Positions 61,854 to 64,000 of a stretch of DNA of 64,000 nt are shown in pieces. The stretch's first letter is position 1. The number at the start of each line of letters is the position of its first letter. The stretch lies in assembly GCA_043758755.1 (NCBI GenBank), contig JAYVMW010000012.1, positions 1 through 64,000 on the forward strand, given 5' to 3'. This DNA comes from Solimicrobium sp043758755. GTDB taxonomy: Bacteria > Pseudomonadota > Gammaproteobacteria > Burkholderiales > Burkholderiaceae_D. Made by a program: the position numbers and the translations under genes. Under the pieces are notes generated by a model. That model ran no database searches and was not told the origin of the DNA. It saw nothing but the letters and a program-made list of their open reading frames with translations.

Positions 61854-62777
61854 TTATTTCGCTTCGGTGACCTTGCCGATCACCAGATATTCCAGCAGGG
61901 CTTTCTGTATATGCAGCCGATTCTCCGCTTCGTCCCACACTACCGACTGCGGCCCGTCGATGACGTCGGCGGAAACTTCTTCGCCGCGATGGGCTGGCAG
62001 ACAGTGCATGAACAGTGCGTCGGGTCTGGCGCGCGCCATTTTTGCCGAATCAACGATCCAGCCGTCGAAGGCTTTGATACGTGCCTGATTTTCGGCTTCA
62101 TAGCCCATGCTGGTCCAGACATCGGTGTTGATCAGATCCACGTCGACACAGGCGTCCGATGGATTGCTGAACAGGGTGTAATTGGTCTGTGAGGCAGGGA
62201 TGCGGCTCATATCCACTTCATAACCGGCAGGCGTGGAAATGTTCAGATGGAAATTGAAAATCTGCGCAGCCTGCAACCACGAGTACAGCATGTTGTTGGC
62301 GTCACCGATCCAGGCGACCTTTTTGCCGGTAATGGCACCACGGTGTTCGATATAGGTAAAGACGTCTGCGAATACCTGGCAGGGATGATGTTCGTTGGTC
62401 AGTCCGTTAATGACCGGAACGCGCGAATTGGCGGCAAATCTTTCAATTATGTCCTGGCCAAAGGTACGGATCATGATGATGTCGCACATGCGGGACATGA
62501 CCTGTCCGGCGTCTTCTACCGGTTCTCCGCGGCCCAGTTGAGAGTCGCGCGTATTCAGGTAGATCGCAGCACCACCGAGCTGGTGCATGCCGGCTTCAAA
62601 CGAGAGTCTGGTACGGGTGGAATTTTTTTCAAACACCATCACCAGTGTCCGGTCCAGCAGCGGGTGATACGGCTGATATTCCTTGAAGCGACGTTTGATA
62701 ATGCGGGCCCGTTCCATGACATAGTAGAACTCGTCCAGCGACAGGTCGGACATTTGCAAGAAGTGTTTAATTGCCAT
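61854..62777 (-). CDS. argF: Ornithine carbamoyltransferase
   Basis: A 307-residue enzyme that makes citrulline from ornithine and carbamoyl phosphate. The carbamoyl-phosphate motif STRTR (in NSTRTRLSFEAG), DVWTSMG and the ornithine-site HCLPAHRGEEV are present. It is the first gene of a probable argFG operon. A 14-bp palindrome lies in its leader. Confidence 0.96.
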   Translation of the reverse strand: MAIKHFLQMSDLSLDEFYYVMERARIIKRRFKEYQPYHPLLDRTLVMVFEKNSTRTRLSFEAGMHQLGGAAIYLNTRDSQLGRGEPVEDAGQVMSRMCDIIMIRTFGQDIIERFAANSRVPVINGLTNEHHPCQVFADVFTYIEHRGAITGKKVAWIGDANNMLYSWLQAAQIFNFHLNISTPAGYEVDMSRIPASQTNYTLFSNPSDACVDVDLINTDVWTSMGYEAENQARIKAFDGWIVDSAKMARARPDALFMHCLPAHRGEEVSADVIDGPQSVVWDEAENRLHIQKALLEYLVIGKVTEAK

Positions 62778-62795
62778 AATTGAATGCAGTGCAGC

Positions 62796-62809
62796 TCTGA
62801 AATTTCAGA
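62796..62809. promoter_or_regulatory. 14-bp palindrome upstream of argF
   Basis: TCTGAAATTTCAGA is perfectly symmetric and lies 19 bases before the argF start. It shares TGAA/TTCA half-sites with ArgR boxes but the spacing is shorter than the E. coli consensus, so the regulator is uncertain. Confidence 0.35.
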
Positions 62810-62971
62810 TTGTTGCGGTGCGTAGTGGGAAAGAGATGTTGTAAGAAGTGTCAGCGATTATAGAGGATTATTCATCCGTATTGCTGAGAAAAGAGGCGCC
62901 AATTTGGAATTTAACGGAATTTGTGTTGATTTTTAGAATTAAATTCAGGGAAGGCCGGCTTTGTCCCCCAT

Positions 62972-63868
62972 TTATTTATAGCCCAGAGTTTGGGCCGCTT
63001 CATGGACCAATTGTTCATACATGTCATGGCGCATCTGGCTGACCGCGCCGGTCTGCATCGCGGCAAGCACCGCGCAACCGGGTTCGGTGTGGTGATGGCA
63101 GTTGTAAAATTTACAGTTTCCGAGGTAGGGACGGAACTCGGGAAAGGCCCGTTCCAGCATCCCTTCACTTAAATGATGCAAACCAAATTCCTGAAAACCG
63201 GGCGAATCAATGATGATGCTGCGTGCGTTCAGTTTGTAGGAGCGCACAAACGTGGTGGTGTGTTTGCCGGTGTCGAGTGCCATCGAGATTTCGCGCGTGG
63301 CGATTTCTGCGTCAGGAATGACCAGATTGATCAGCGACGATTTACCCATGCCGGATTGACCGATCAGAATCGTGGACTGGCCTTCCAGCAGCGGCAGCAG
63401 GGTGGCCAGTGTCTGCTCGGGATTGGTTTTTGCGGACACTTCATGCACCGGATAACCCAGCGACCGGTAAAGTTCGAGACGCTTCTGGGCCGCAGGCAGT
63501 AGATCAAGCATGTCGATTTTATTCAGTACCAGATGGGGCTTGATACCGCCGGCTTCGGCCGCGACCAGAGCACGTGAAATCAGATCATCGGCAAACCCTG
63601 GCTGGGTCGCCACCACGATAAACAGCTGGGTTAAATTTGCTGCCAGTAATTTGGAGCGGTACTGGTCCGAGCGGTACAGCAGGGTTTTGCGTTCAGTGAT
63701 GGATTCAATCACACCCTGGTTGGGGGAAGTCAATTTGTATTCAACCACGTCACCAACGGCCACATCGCTTTTCTTGCCGCGTGTGACGCAGTTCAGCGGC
63801 AACTCGGCAGCTTCCACCAGATAATGGCGGCCATGTGCGGCCAGAACGGTACCAAATAATGCCGCCAT
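62972..63868 (-). CDS. rsgA: Ribosome small subunit-dependent GTPase RsgA
   Basis: A 298-residue circularly permuted GTPase that helps mature the 30S subunit. An OB-fold N-terminus is followed by G4 LNKIDMLD, then G1 GQSGMGKSSLIN and G3 DSPGFQEFGL, then the zinc-binding CKFYNCHHHTEPGC. The ATG overlaps the stop of the upstream gene by one base (TGATG), so they are coupled. Confidence 0.95.
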   Translation of the reverse strand: MAALFGTVLAAHGRHYLVEAAELPLNCVTRGKKSDVAVGDVVEYKLTSPNQGVIESITERKTLLYRSDQYRSKLLAANLTQLFIVVATQPGFADDLISRALVAAEAGGIKPHLVLNKIDMLDLLPAAQKRLELYRSLGYPVHEVSAKTNPEQTLATLLPLLEGQSTILIGQSGMGKSSLINLVIPDAEIATREISMALDTGKHTTTFVRSYKLNARSIIIDSPGFQEFGLHHLSEGMLERAFPEFRPYLGNCKFYNCHHHTEPGCAVLAAMQTGAVSQMRHDMYEQLVHEAAQTLGYK

Positions 63869-64000
63869 CAGGAAAACGACTGCTGAAAAATCGCATCGAC
63901 TTTGGCCGCGCAGATGAAATCATTTTCCGAGATCCCGCCCTTGCCGCCATTGACGCTGTGGGTATCAAACCGGATGACGCACCTGTTATACGTCAGCACG
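63868..64000 (-). CDS. Pterin-4a-carbinolamine dehydratase (partial, C-terminal end)
   Basis: The last 43 residues of a gene that enters from the right edge are visible: TYNRCVIRFDTHSVNGG, then GISENDFICAAKVDAI and a TGA at 63868-63870. The THxxG...NDFICAAK arrangement is that of 4a-hydroxytetrahydrobiopterin dehydratases (PhhB/PCD). The enzyme recycles oxidised pterin cofactor, for example for phenylalanine hydroxylase. The start is outside the window. Confidence 0.8.
   Translation of the reverse strand, partial: VLTYNRCVIRFDTHSVNGGKGGISENDFICAAKVDAIFQQSFS

Noticed and set aside
1..64000. tRNA, rRNA, CRISPR arrays, insertion sequences or prophage genes
   Set aside because: No cloverleaf-like sequences, regularly spaced repeats, transposase, integrase or phage structural proteins were recognised on either strand.

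Overview
The window looks like a chromosomal segment of a betaproteobacterium in the Burkholderiales, plausibly an Oxalobacteraceae member of moderate GC. This is inferred from the overall character of the proteins (a 409-residue ArgG, PpiD, RsgA preceded by a pterin dehydratase, cbb3 oxidase cluster) and was not tested by a database search. Gene density is high. No insertion sequence, phage, CRISPR array, rRNA or tRNA gene was recognised.

Layout. 1-184: 3' end of a sensory or response-regulator protein with a paired-cysteine tail. 562-2481: periplasmic chaperone ppiD with its own terminator. 2606-3530: a two-gene unit with an AbiEii-like nucleotidyltransferase. 3533-11746 (minus): complete kdp potassium uptake operon, read as a 30-residue membrane peptide, kdpF, kdpA, kdpB, kdpC, kdpD, kdpE, with a KdpE-like direct repeat at its promoter. 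12082-18308 (plus): cbb3 cytochrome oxidase ccoNOQP, then ccoG, ccoH, a small membrane protein and a TauE/SafE-like protein, preceded by an FNR-type box. 18335-20044 (minus): two unrecognised secreted proteins and a decayed NYN-domain nuclease gene. 20126-24583: ppnN, cheV, an FKBP isomerase and an LplT-like MFS protein. 24685-30512: tripartite RND efflux operon, convergent with a REC-DUF3369-GGDEF-EAL protein. 33013-36023: aroC, lipA and a cation diffusion facilitator. 36260-39596: a small orphan gene, an ArsP-like permease, and a divergent flavin reductase and SDR pair. 39806-42973: a large periplasmic-sensor diguanylate cyclase, followed by a remnant of an acyltransferase-type membrane protein gene. 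43321-48028: hemolysin III-like protein, a TlpA-like redoxin, and a plus-strand cluster made of a haem-bearing outer-membrane barrel, a dihaem lipoprotein and two YceI proteins. 48098-51115: small membrane protein, Lrp/AsnC regulator, lysA and a PhyH dioxygenase. 51570-55133: an EgtB-like protein lacking two expected iron ligands, converging on hutFG. 55696-59821: FixJ-like regulator, chemoreceptor, yajQ and murB. 59908-63999: a Spy-like protein, argG, argF, rsgA and a partial pterin-4a-carbinolamine dehydratase.

Themes. The genes describe a motile (cheV, chemoreceptor), microaerobically respiring organism with several c-di-GMP proteins and potassium-limitation uptake. Two genes (NYN at 19717-20044 and the acyltransferase-type gene at 42985-43271) keep both their ends while the middle is gone, which suggests ongoing deletional decay. 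The best candidates for undescribed biology are the haem-barrel/dihaem lipoprotein/YceI cluster at 44034-48028 and the iron-ligand-less EgtB homologue at 51570-52895. The two-gene nucleotidyltransferase unit at 2606-3530 and the secreted pair at 18335-19443 come next.
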